Positions 9,086-16,331 of a stretch of DNA of 26,714 bases are shown piece after piece. This DNA is from Lachnospiraceae bacterium. GTDB lineage: Bacteria > Bacillota > Clostridia > Lachnospirales > Lachnospiraceae. The first letter of the stretch is position 1, and every line of letters starts with the position of its first letter. The stretch lies in contig JAGKTY010000033.1 in assembly GCA_021153185.1 (NCBI GenBank), positions 1-26,714 on the forward strand, given 5' to 3'. A program made the position numbers and the translations under genes. The notes beneath the pieces are model-generated. The model ran no database searches. It was given only the letters and a program-made list of their open reading frames with translations, and was not told where the DNA came from.

Positions 9086-9114
9086 TTGACTTTTGCAAAC
9101 CAATACGGTATTAT
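9086..9114 (+). promoter_or_regulatory. Sigma-70 promoter of tRNA-Arg
   Basis: TTGACT (9086-9091) and TATTAT (9109-9114) are spaced by 17 bases, placing transcription start just upstream of the tRNA at 9136. Confidence 0.78.
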
Positions 9115-9135
9115 ATTATTTGTTGTGAATAACAT

Positions 9136-9209
9136 GTGCGCTTAGCTCAGCTGGATAGAGCGTTTGGCTACGGACCAAAAGGTCGGGGGTTCGAATCCTC
9201 TAGCGCACG
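9136..9209 (+). tRNA. tRNA-Arg (anticodon ACG)
   Basis: The acceptor GTGCGCT pairs with AGCGCAC, the anticodon loop CTACGGA gives ACG (arginine, CGN with inosine), and the T arm GGTTCGAATCC is present. The discriminator is G and CCA is not encoded. It is the integration target of the adjacent element: its last 22 bases form most of attL and are duplicated at 18510-18531, so the tRNA stays intact after integration. Confidence 0.96.
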
Positions 9210-9211
9210 TT
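9188..9211 (+). repeat. attL: 24-bp direct repeat at the tRNA-Arg 3' end
   Basis: The 24 bases from GGTTCGAATCC through CTAGCGCACGTT are identical to 18510-18533. The repeat starts in the T arm and runs two bases past the tRNA, the usual crossover position of tyrosine integrases that use tRNA genes. Confidence 0.92.
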
Positions 9212-9223
9212 AGTTTTTAAGGT

Positions 9224-9260
9224 CGGGAGTGCTTGATTATCAAGCATTCCCGGTTTTTTT
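9224..9260 (+). terminator. Terminator just inside attL
   Basis: A thirteen-pair stem CGGGAGTGCTTGA / TCAAGCATTCCCG (one G-T pair) with loop TTA is followed by GTTTTTTT. It lies within the element, 13 bases past attL, and supplies the tRNA with a replacement terminator, since the original one now lies beyond attR (18538-18574). Confidence 0.85.
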
Positions 9261-9286
9261 ATGCTAGGAATTGAACCCCTGTTTTT

Positions 9287-9306
9287 TGTACCATTTTGTA
9301 CCATTT
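9287..9306 (+). repeat. Two tandem TGTACCATTT repeats (integrase arm-site candidates)
   Basis: TGTACCATTT occurs twice without a gap (9287-9296, 9297-9306), 75 bases inside attL. The same 10-mer occurs twice near attR (18436-18445, 18448-18457). Short direct repeats flanking the core site are typical arm-type binding sites of tyrosine integrases; this role is inferred. Confidence 0.65.
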
Positions 9307-9312
9307 ATAAAA

Positions 9313-10641
9313 TTAAAGATTACTACACAATAATTCCATGTATTCTTCGTCTTTGTTGGACTCTTTGAATTTGATGTAGTCAATCGTTTGGTTCAAAGAA
9401 CCATGTCCTGCGATTCTTTGTATTTCTTTTAAAGGAACACCTTTGTAATAAAGATTCGTAATAACAGTTCTACGAATATCATGCTGAGATTTTAATTCTC
9501 CCATTCCGACTTCACGACAAAAACGTTTTAAACGTGGTTCAAAGGAACGGGTATTGCACATCACATACTCATCATTTACTTTTCTCTGAAAAATAAAATC
9601 ATCTTGTGAAATACCAATACCATTTTTGAAATTAATTCTTTTAATGGTCTTTAATAGATTTTGAGCATTTGTGTTTAATACAAGAATGCGATCACCGGAT
9701 TTAGATTTTGTATGATTCACAACTTTATATCCGTTGAAGTTTCCATCTTGGTCATCATTTTCAACCACTTGTCTTTGCACATGAAGTTTTTTATCATCTA
9801 TTACATCACACCATTTAAGTGCACACAATTCACCTGAACGCATCCCTGTATAAAAGAGTAATACAAGTCCAAGCGGAATTGCACAATCACTACTTTCAGC
9901 AAAACATTTATCGATGATTTTCTTTTGTTCCTGTTCGCTGAAAACTTTGTCGCAGTCTCTACGTTGTGTAGGTGGAACGAATTGATCAGGATCGATTTTT
10001 AATTTTTCAAATGGATTAGATTTGATGATTTGGTTATCTATTGCATAATTCATAAGTGAATTAAGAGTACCTTTTACATTGTTGAAATACTTTTCTTTCA
10101 TATCAGGTTTTTCTTTTTTGCAATAGAGATACCATTGATATCCGTCTTTAATTGTTAACTCACTAATAGGTTTATTTCCTATTGGTGAATGTTGAATGTA
10201 GTTCTCAAAGTTTTTTACATCCTTTCGGAAGGTAGCAGGTTTAATTTGCAATAAGCGAAATTGTTTGTATTCCACATAAATGGAATTTAAAGTCGGAATT
10301 CCTTCCTTGAAATGTTTTAAAATTTCTTGCTCAACTGCTTTGAGAGTCGTTTTACGAATGGCTCCTTTCTTCCACGGAACGCGCACCCAATATCTTCCAT
10401 CAGGAGCTTGTTTGATTTGAAAATTCTTCAGTATAAGCTTGTTGTTCATATTCTCCTCCACAAGCCTTGTGAAGTCCTCTGTTCTAAGTTTACCATCGTA
10501 TACTTGTTGTTGCAAATCTGAAATTGTTGCATCTGACATAATAATTGTATTAAGTTTGTCATTATTCATATTGAACACCTCATTTTTGGGTGCTTGGTAT
10601 GAATGCTCCATCTGTTTCTTATTAAGAAACATATCAGCCAT
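9313..10641 (-). CDS. int: Tyrosine site-specific integrase of the element
   Basis: A 442-residue phage/ICE-type tyrosine recombinase expected to insert and excise the element at tRNA-Arg. An N-terminal arm-binding region (about 70-110, PDGRYWVRVPWKKGAIRKTT) is followed by a SAM-like core-binding domain (about 115-220) and the catalytic domain. Catalytic residues visible are R268 (TGMRSGELCALKW), H387 and R390 (QHDIRR), H413 (GHGSLNQ) and Y422 (TIDYIKF). All are intact, so the enzyme looks functional. Its stop lies seven bases from the TGTACCATTT repeats. The frame opens at 10641, but an internal ATG at 10569 (MNNDKLNT) has a better ribosome site (GAGGTG), so the true protein may be 418 residues. 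No excisionase gene is recognised beside it. Confidence 0.93.
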   Translation of the reverse strand: MADMFLNKKQMEHSYQAPKNEVFNMNNDKLNTIIMSDATISDLQQQVYDGKLRTEDFTRLVEENMNNKLILKNFQIKQAPDGRYWVRVPWKKGAIRKTTLKAVEQEILKHFKEGIPTLNSIYVEYKQFRLLQIKPATFRKDVKNFENYIQHSPIGNKPISELTIKDGYQWYLYCKKEKPDMKEKYFNNVKGTLNSLMNYAIDNQIIKSNPFEKLKIDPDQFVPPTQRRDCDKVFSEQEQKKIIDKCFAESSDCAIPLGLVLLFYTGMRSGELCALKWCDVIDDKKLHVQRQVVENDDQDGNFNGYKVVNHTKSKSGDRILVLNTNAQNLLKTIKRINFKNGIGISQDDFIFQRKVNDEYVMCNTRSFEPRLKRFCREVGMGELKSQHDIRRTVITNLYYKGVPLKEIQRIAGHGSLNQTIDYIKFKESNKDEEYMELLCSNL

Positions 10642-10717
10642 CTCAATCTGAAACCAAATCAGACGGCTTTATGGTAATGTCTTTGGTCGCATTTGAAACC
10701 GTGTTGCCTGTTGCTTT

Positions 10718-10867
10718 CCATTGCTTGTGTCAATGGATAGGATGCCTTTATTTCTCGTAGAAACAGACCATCCGACATGGGAAATCTGTCAAGGAAATAA
10801 AGAGCATGTGGCTTTGTCCACCTTGACAGGTTTTTTATGTCGGATATCCTACGATGAGAGAAATAAA
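10718..10867. other. Nested inverted-repeat structure between integrase and relaxase
   Basis: Several stems nest around one centre: TTTATTTCTC (10747) with GAGAAATAAA (10858), CGTAG with CTACG, ATCCGACAT (10770) with ATGTCGGAT (10837), CTGTCAAGG (10786) with CCTTGACAG (10821), and an inner GTGG/CCAC hairpin. A separate hairpin CCATTG/CAATGG sits at 10718-10736. The inner stem is followed by T6 on the + strand only, so it does not terminate the - strand mobilization genes. It could be a structured RNA or a folded single-strand DNA site; no protein frame is convincing here. Confidence 0.6.
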
Positions 10868-10902
10868 AAGAAGATGTAACCATGCAATGGCGGTTCATCC
10901 TC

Positions 10903-12459
10903 TTAGCGGGTCTTTGTATTTTTGGGTTTGTTGTTTTTCTTTGCTGCCGGTGTGTCATTGGAAATACATGCGGTACGCTTTTTACCATCTGCAATCCTGT
11001 CGTGAATGGAACGGACTTCAACCTGTCTGGTGGAAGTTTCGGAATTTATCAAACGAACCATACGGCGGATCAGTTTTTCCGGATCGGTTAAAATAAGAGC
11101 TGTTACTTTTTCATACTGGCTGATCTGCTCCTGCAAGGCGGCTTTTTCTTTGGTGAGGGCAGTTACAGATTTTTTGGCATCGGCAGGATGATAGGTCTCC
11201 AGACATTTCTTGCTTTTGTAATAGGAAGAGATTTCTTCTTTGTGTTCTTCCTTGAATTTCTGCTTTCTGCTTTTGAAAAAGATTTTTTCATACTCATCGA
11301 TGAGTGGCTGCAGTTCTTTGCACTTCTTCCTGGCATTGAGAACAATCTCGATGTCCTTCATCCTTGTTTTGTCTGTTTTGATTTTCTGCTTTGCCCGAAT
11401 GACTTGTTCATCCAAAGATTGGATGTGCTTCAACAGGTCACCTTTGGAATAGATTCCCTGGTCATACAGATAATGGAAGAGGCTGTTGAGACAAGACCAG
11501 TCTCTGGCAAGACATTTCACATCGGCAATGGGTGAGTAGTTCTTTTCCTTTCTGTCACGACTTCGAATGTCGATGTAATGGGAAAGATAGTTGGCAAGAG
11601 ACTCTTCCTGTGGCTTCGGACTTCTAAGTTCCTGCCACTTATCAAAGAGACGTTTCACGATGGATAGGAGGTCATCCCACAACCGATTTAGCATTTCAAT
11701 CTCACGGTTGAGGTTGCCTAAGTCTGTTTGGATGCCTTTCTTTTCCAGAGCAGAAACAGCGGGACCCAGATGGACAGTTGGGATTTTGGCGATGCCCTGT
11801 CTTTCATAAGAACGCATATCAATACGGACATCACTCTGGCATCTTTCCAGATAACCATTCACATGCTCCTGCCAGTGACTTCTCCATAGTTCAACATTCC
11901 CACGCTCGTTCCAGTCCACCGTGTTTACTTTTCTGGATTTATATGCACCGCTTGGAAGTCGGATCCGGCTGCCATCTTCATCGAGAATATATTCTTTTTT
12001 GGATTTGGCTAACCAGTTCCCATCCTTATCCAATGCTCGCATGGTTAAGAGAATATGGGCATGGGGATTGCCATCTCCCTTGTCATGGATTGCGATGTCG
12101 CAACACATCCCTTTATCGACGAACTCTTTCTGACAGTATTCCGTTATAACAGACCGGAACTGTTCTGCAGGGATTTCAACCGGAATAGCAATCTGTATTT
12201 TCCTTGCCTGCTGTGCGTTGCAGTTGCATTCGACTTTCTCAACCGCGTTCCAGAGTGTCTGCCTGTCTGTATAACATGCCGGTGCATGGACGGGCAGAAG
12301 AATGGTCTCGTAGATGACTTCGGTTTTAGATGAATAGTTGTGGTAACGCATATCTGCATCCCGGTAAAGTCTTGAACCGCTCTGATATGCGGCTGCGGCA
12401 ACGGCAGACTGATTGGCGGATGATTTTACGATACTGACTTTAAAATGGGTACTTGCCAT
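10903..12459 (-). CDS. MobA/MobL-family (MobQ) relaxase
   Basis: A 518-residue conjugative relaxase that would nick the oriT and lead the transferred strand. The N-terminal domain has the MobA/MobL opening (MASTHFKVSIVKSSANQS, then AVAAAAYQSG), and the metal-binding HUH-type site is H125-DKGDGN-P-H133-A-H135. The nucleophilic tyrosine is probably one of those in AYQSGSRLYRD near residue 25-32, by family analogy. The C-terminal 250 residues are charged and coiled-coil-like, with no primase or helicase motif. The ATG at 12459 follows AAAGGAGGTG; the frame extends 34 residues upstream into the oriT side without a ribosome site. DUF3847 lies upstream and the oriT-like site lies in the gap between them. 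Confidence 0.92.
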   Translation of the reverse strand: MASTHFKVSIVKSSANQSAVAAAAYQSGSRLYRDADMRYHNYSSKTEVIYETILLPVHAPACYTDRQTLWNAVEKVECNCNAQQARKIQIAIPVEIPAEQFRSVITEYCQKEFVDKGMCCDIAIHDKGDGNPHAHILLTMRALDKDGNWLAKSKKEYILDEDGSRIRLPSGAYKSRKVNTVDWNERGNVELWRSHWQEHVNGYLERCQSDVRIDMRSYERQGIAKIPTVHLGPAVSALEKKGIQTDLGNLNREIEMLNRLWDDLLSIVKRLFDKWQELRSPKPQEESLANYLSHYIDIRSRDRKEKNYSPIADVKCLARDWSCLNSLFHYLYDQGIYSKGDLLKHIQSLDEQVIRAKQKIKTDKTRMKDIEIVLNARKKCKELQPLIDEYEKIFFKSRKQKFKEEHKEEISSYYKSKKCLETYHPADAKKSVTALTKEKAALQEQISQYEKVTALILTDPEKLIRRMVRLINSETSTRQVEVRSIHDRIADGKKRTACISNDTPAAKKNNKPKNTKTR

Positions 12460-12609
12460 AAAGGCACCTCCTTTCTGTGGTCGTATTTTTCGATTGGGGT
12501 AGCCGGCAAAGCCGGTGAAGGGGAAACGAAGTTGCCCCTTTTGTTTCATCCTTTGTGTCATTACACAAAGAGATGAATGGAGTGCTTTTTACTGCACAAG
12601 CCTCGCAGA

Positions 12610-12645
12610 GCGCAATAACACCGGAACGGTGTATAATTGCGCCCT
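12610..12645 (+). other. Putative origin of transfer (oriT) with RSF1010-like nick region
   Basis: An inverted repeat ACACCG-GAA-CGGTGT (12618-12632) is followed by ATAATTGCG and CCCT. The RSF1010/R1162 oriT recognised by MobQ relaxases has the same plan: inverted repeat, about eight bases, then TGCG/CCCT with the nick at the slash (from memory). By analogy the nick would fall between 12641 and 12642 on the + strand. GCGCAAT and ATTGCGC extend the symmetry to 12610-12642. The position between relaxase and DUF3847 fits. Confidence 0.68.
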
Positions 12646-12648
12646 TTT

Positions 12649-12936
12649 TCAAAGGGAAGAATTGGCATCGGATATTTCCTGCAATACCTTTTGTACTTCC
12701 GGCATTTTTGAAAGGATGGATAAGAAACTGTTTACTTCCACATCGGGAAGATAGACAATGTCTGGGAAATATTTCTCCAACATGCCACCATAAGTACACA
12801 ACTGATGTGTACGGGCTTTTCTTGTGAGAGATTTGGAATTACGCTCGTAGTTTTTGATGCGGTGTTCCAGTAACTTTTTTTGCGCTTCCATCTGTGCCAT
12901 CTTTTCTTCCTCTGATTTCCATCTGCCTGAACTCAT
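12649..12936 (-). CDS. DUF3847 mobilization-associated protein
   Basis: A 95-residue charged protein. The first half is helical and basic (WKSEEEKMAQMEAQKKLLEH, then RIKNYERNSKSLTRKARTHQ), the second half is compact (LCTYGGMLEKYFPDIVYL). The RKARTHQLCTYGGMLE segment is typical of DUF3847 proteins, which sit beside MobA/MobL relaxases in Firmicute elements. A role as a relaxosome accessory that binds oriT is inferred from position and the basic helix. The ATG at 12936 follows AGGCGGTGAT; the frame extends 37 residues upstream over the hairpin at 12972-13005, which argues against the longer version. The relaxase starts 190 bases downstream across the oriT-like site. Confidence 0.82.
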   Translation of the reverse strand: MSSGRWKSEEEKMAQMEAQKKLLEHRIKNYERNSKSLTRKARTHQLCTYGGMLEKYFPDIVYLPDVEVNSFLSILSKMPEVQKVLQEISDANSSL

Positions 12937-12971
12937 ACGTATCACCGCCTTTCTTTGGGATATAAAGACAT

Positions 12972-13005
12972 AAAAAAAGCATATGTCCGCAAAGAACATA
13001 TGCTT
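12972..13005 (-). terminator. Hairpin with T-run in the leader of the mobilization genes
   Basis: AAGCATATGT and ACATATGCTT form a ten-pair stem with a nine-base loop. Read on the - strand it is followed by seven T, 36 bases before the DUF3847 start codon. It can act as a terminator or attenuator ahead of DUF3847 and the relaxase; on the + strand a weaker T6 also follows. The rest of 12937-13257 shows only small inverted repeats such as ATGCTA/TAGCAT near 13223 and no gene. Confidence 0.65.
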
Positions 13006-13257
13006 AGGTTTTTTGATATTATGAAGTTGATTGCTGTGTAGCCACACTACAACTTTATCATGTCACCGGCATGGCAGCAATTCCAAAGTTGTTCCATTCC
13101 TGTCACATTCCACATGGAAAACTCACAATACTATTTTACACCCGGGTATGGGTAAATGAAATGATGGTATCATGAGAATTTGTGAGATTTTGTTTGAGAT
13201 ACTACGAATCATACCTTTTCGATGCTATCATTCTAGCATGATAACAAAGGAGCGTAA

Positions 13258-13526
13258 ATGAGGAAGATATATGCAAGATGTATTTCATTTGTTCTTGTTG
13301 AAGGACATCCTGCAGGTATTGCGGTAACTGAAAAACTCTATGCCGAACTTACGGCAAGGTATGAAAAGGCAAAACTGGATATAATGACATAGCAGAGCAG
13401 ATTGAAAGTGAGAAGGCAAAGCTAGAAATATTCAAAGGAATTAGTATTTTTAAACATGACCCGAAGGGAAAAGTATCAGAAGCATATAAGTGTTTGGCAA
13501 AGGAGGTATCCGAAAATGGCAAATAA
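13258..13526 (+). pseudogene. Frameshifted small coiled-coil ORF
   Basis: From an ATG with AAAGGAG upstream the frame encodes 44 residues, ending ARYEKAKLDIMT at a TAG (13390-13392). A shift of frame at about 13380 continues the same charged helical pattern (YNDIAEQIESEKAKLEIFKG) to a stop at 13526. Joined, the two parts give about 89 residues that read as one heptad-like helix. The family is not recognised. It overlaps the start of the next small gene by 11 bases. Confidence 0.45.
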
Positions 13527-13743
13527 GAGCGCAGCGAAGGTTCATATTGAAACGTATGATGAGATTTTAGATGAAGCAAATCCACATGATATCTTTATGT
13601 GTGAACAGGCTTTAGCAGGCAATAATAAAGTGTTTATTATCAGTACTTTCCCGGAATTTCTTGTGGATTATTTTGGAATGAAACTTTGGAGAACATGTGT
13701 GAAGCATGCAAAGAATCAATTGGATATTTGTAATTGTAAATAA
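13516..13743 (+). CDS. Hypothetical protein, 75 residues
   Basis: A small soluble protein beginning MANKSAAKVHIETYDEILDE and containing ANPHDIFMCEQALAGNN, with three cysteines near the C-terminus. The ATG at 13516 is supported by AAAGGAGG about nine bases upstream; the in-frame start at 13456 has no such site. The family is not recognised, and no signal peptide or membrane segment is visible. It follows the frameshifted coiled-coil ORF and overlaps its end, which suggests translational coupling to an ancestral intact gene. It is probably an accessory gene of the mobile element. Confidence 0.55.
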   Translation: MANKSAAKVHIETYDEILDEANPHDIFMCEQALAGNNKVFIISTFPEFLVDYFGMKLWRTCVKHAKNQLDICNCK

Positions 13744-13827
13744 AACGTGATGTAAATGGAGCGCTTGTAGAAATGCAGGCGCTTTTATAATGCATAAAAA
13801 TAGAATATGATAACTTGCCTGCGTGTA

Positions 13828-13890
13828 CTGTGCAAGCTTTACAGCCTATGCTTTAAACTCATTGTCGTAAGATTTTTGTTTCTGTGCCAT
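13828..13890 (-). pseudogene. IS3/OrfA-type transposase N-terminal remnant
   Basis: On the - strand, CAGGAGAAACAACCT precedes ATG and the frame reads MAQKQKSYDNEFKA, then TAG, then AVKLAQ. The intact IS3-type OrfA motif is FKAxAVKLA, so a stop codon (TAG) seems to replace a sense codon, probably CAG. Homology fades after AVKLAQ. Only the first 20 or so codons remain, with no terminal inverted repeats found. Confidence 0.6.
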
Positions 13891-13968
13891 AGGTTGTTTC
13901 TCCTGTTCTCGTATTGATTATGATTATATATCAAAATCCTTGAGAATAGGGAGTCAACTTTTATTCAT

Positions 13969-14127
13969 ATATCAACGATTCCGGGGGATTATTTCTATTA
14001 TGATGAGCTTCACTACGAACTGGTGGGGCAGGGAACCGGAAAGAAATACTGTCTTGGAGAAAAAGTGTTGATTTAGGTGGGAGATGGTGATAAGATAATG
14101 AAGACAATCGGTTTGGTTTTGGCATAG
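13969..14127 (+). pseudogene. RNase R (rnr) C-terminal fragment
   Basis: The frame reads STIPGDYFYYDELHYELVGQ, then GTGKKYCLGEKVLI, a TAG, then VGDGDKIMKTIGLVLA and a second TAG. This matches the C-terminal S1-domain end of RNase R (pattern DDYYxxDExxYxLVG...LGxKVxVxVxxxDKxxxTIDF). Everything 5' is missing and a stop interrupts the fragment, so it is a dead tail, probably carried in from another chromosomal context. The rest of 13744-14247 holds only this, the transposase remnant and AT-rich spacer. Confidence 0.62.
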
Positions 14128-14247
14128 GGTTGCAGGTGGTTTTTGCTTATGATACAGAAGGAAGCTGTTTGTGCGGAACAGGACCGGTAATGAATAAAGT
14201 AGATATTTTTGGGAGGTCTGACTGAAGAAGCAGAGAGGGAGATACGA

Positions 14248-16131
14248 ATGATAAAAAGTATTTTGGTTATTTTTTTTGCTGTGATTGCATTTCTGATGTT
14301 CATTGTTGCAATCGCAAAAAAGCATCAAAGTCATAATTCAAAATCCATATTTTATGTATCTGTAATTATTTCTGCAATTGGTGGTTTCATATTATATGGA
14401 TGTTCCTATGCAGAATTGATGGATAACATGATTCTTGCAATTGTGTTTACGATGCTCTCTACTCTGAAAATGTTCCTTTTTAGTAATGACTTTTCAGATA
14501 TTGCTGCAGCCGCTATTATGCAGTATAACTATATAATTATATTATTTTGGATATTGCATGTGTTAGCTCTTTATGCTACTGCGAATGCAATCTTTACTAC
14601 TCTTGGAATCCCACTTCTTATTGCAATTCAAAGTTTTTTAGGTCGATTCCGACATCAGATTACAATTATATATGGCATTCATGAGGAGTCTCTTGCACTC
14701 GGCAGGGAATTACAGCAAAATGGAAAATCGCTTTTGATTTTTATTGACCGTGATGCTACCGGAAATGAACGGAATGAGCTTCTTGATATGGGGGGATTAT
14801 ATTTTCTGAAAAGTCAGGCGGTCCATTCAGAGACCGGATTTTTAAAGGGAATCGGAATTCAGCCCAAGAAGAAGATTTCGGTCTATGCTGTAAGCACAAA
14901 AGAGGAAGAAAACTATAGTTATGCTTTGGAATTAAAAAAAGCGTTAGAGGCACTGCAGATTCCATCCGAACATACGGCGCTAACCATGTTTGGAAATATG
15001 GAAATGCCGTATGGTAAGAAATTACAGTCATATCAGGAAGAGTATGGCTTTGGAAGCGTACTAATAGTAGACAGGGCATATTTGTCCGCAAAAACACTGG
15101 TTGAAAATTATCCGCCATGCAATTATATTATATTCGATACGAAGCAGGCAAAGGCAATGCCGGATGAAAGTTTTCATGCCGTTATTGTTGGATTTGGAAA
15201 TATCGGACAGGCTATTCTGAAAAAACTGGTAATTCAGGGGCAGTTTGAAAATGCCGGGTTTCGAGTTACAGTATTTGATCCGAATTATAAAAAGAGCACC
15301 GGTTATCTTCAGAAGTCACTGGCTGCAATGCTGAATCATTATGATATCCGCTTTGTTGCTGCAAACGGGAAATCGGAAGAATTTTATGAGTATCTGGAAC
15401 AAAATCAAAATGACATTGATTATATAGCAGTATGCTGCGGCAATCAGAAAATGAACAATGAAATTACAGTAGAAGTAGAGAGTATTCTTCGTCAGCAGGG
15501 AGCCGGTACGGATGTTTTTCGGTGCTCTTATGAAGAGATCGTATATCAACATATGGATGAAAACGGCGAATTTATCTACCGGGCACATGAAATCTTTACA
15601 CTTAAAAATCTGGATGTGGCAGCATTTGATTATAATGCGATGCAGCTGAATCATATTTACTGTCAGGGGCAGACAATGGTAAAAGACTGGAATCAGGCCG
15701 GAATTGAGGACCGTATGAGCAGTCGGGCCTCCGCAGATTTTTCACCTGCGTTTCTTAAAATGACCGGCTATACCAAACAAGATATTCTTGAAAGAAATGT
15801 CTGGAACCGGCTGTCAGATACGCAACTGGAGAACCTTGCCAGGACAGAGCATAAGCGCTGGTGTGCTTTTTATTATTCCATGGGATACCGGAAAATGCCG
15901 CAGGAAGTATTTGAAAAGCGATGTGAAAAATACCGGAAAGAGAAAAATGAGAAGGGGAGCAGCCGGATTAAAATACAAAAAGATATCAGTGAGCGTTATC
16001 ATACCTGTCTGGTAGAATGGGACGAATTAGATGCACTTACGAAAGAATACCGGACAGTTACAGGGGATATGAAAAAAGATTACAAGCAGGATGATAGGAA
16101 TAATGTTTTAATGGTGCCGAAAATTCTGTAG
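14248..16131 (+). CDS. Membrane protein with tandem Rossmann (TrkA-N/RCK-like) domains and C-terminal RyR domain
   Basis: A 627-residue membrane protein. Four hydrophobic segments occupy about residues 2-24, 33-54, 60-78 and 88-118. A first Rossmann-like domain begins near 137 (ITIIYGIHEESLALGREL), and a second has the glycine motif VGFGNIG (G315, G317, G320) with a following acidic strand (VTVFDP). The C-terminal region has LARTEHKRWCAFYYSMGYRK (H535, W538), the core pattern of bacterial RyR domains. The plan resembles RCK-regulated channels but no K+ selectivity filter is seen. Bacterial RyR domains have been predicted, in comparative genomics of conflict systems, to sense nucleotide-derived ligands (from memory). 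The ATG at 14248 follows GAGAGGGAG. The TIR gene begins 200 bases downstream in the same direction. The likely role is a ligand-gated membrane effector or sensor; this is inference. Confidence 0.8.
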   Translation: MIKSILVIFFAVIAFLMFIVAIAKKHQSHNSKSIFYVSVIISAIGGFILYGCSYAELMDNMILAIVFTMLSTLKMFLFSNDFSDIAAAAIMQYNYIIILFWILHVLALYATANAIFTTLGIPLLIAIQSFLGRFRHQITIIYGIHEESLALGRELQQNGKSLLIFIDRDATGNERNELLDMGGLYFLKSQAVHSETGFLKGIGIQPKKKISVYAVSTKEEENYSYALELKKALEALQIPSEHTALTMFGNMEMPYGKKLQSYQEEYGFGSVLIVDRAYLSAKTLVENYPPCNYIIFDTKQAKAMPDESFHAVIVGFGNIGQAILKKLVIQGQFENAGFRVTVFDPNYKKSTGYLQKSLAAMLNHYDIRFVAANGKSEEFYEYLEQNQNDIDYIAVCCGNQKMNNEITVEVESILRQQGAGTDVFRCSYEEIVYQHMDENGEFIYRAHEIFTLKNLDVAAFDYNAMQLNHIYCQGQTMVKDWNQAGIEDRMSSRASADFSPAFLKMTGYTKQDILERNVWNRLSDTQLENLARTEHKRWCAFYYSMGYRKMPQEVFEKRCEKYRKEKNEKGSSRIKIQKDISERYHTCLVEWDELDALTKEYRTVTGDMKKDYKQDDRNNVLMVPKIL

Positions 16132-16331
16132 TAGGGGGCGAATGGTTGCAGGCTACTGAAAATCTGTTACATGGCAGGAATTTTTGATGCTGAAAATGAA
16201 ATATATGAAAATCAGATATAAACGAAAAAGTAATAAAGGAAAACAGCACCGTCTGGATTTTGGGCAGTAACACTGTTAAAAATGAAGAGGGTATTAAAAT
16301 AGTGAAAAAGACGAAGGAGAGGAATTGAGAA

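Noticed and set aside
10659..11021. Minus-strand 120-residue ORF
   Set aside because: It overlaps the end of the relaxase in another frame and runs through the nested hairpin; no ribosome site supports its start or the internal MSDGLFLREI start.
11188..11535. Plus-strand ORFs inside the relaxase gene
   Set aside because: They are antisense shadows of a well-supported MobA/MobL coding sequence with hydrophobic, non-family translations.
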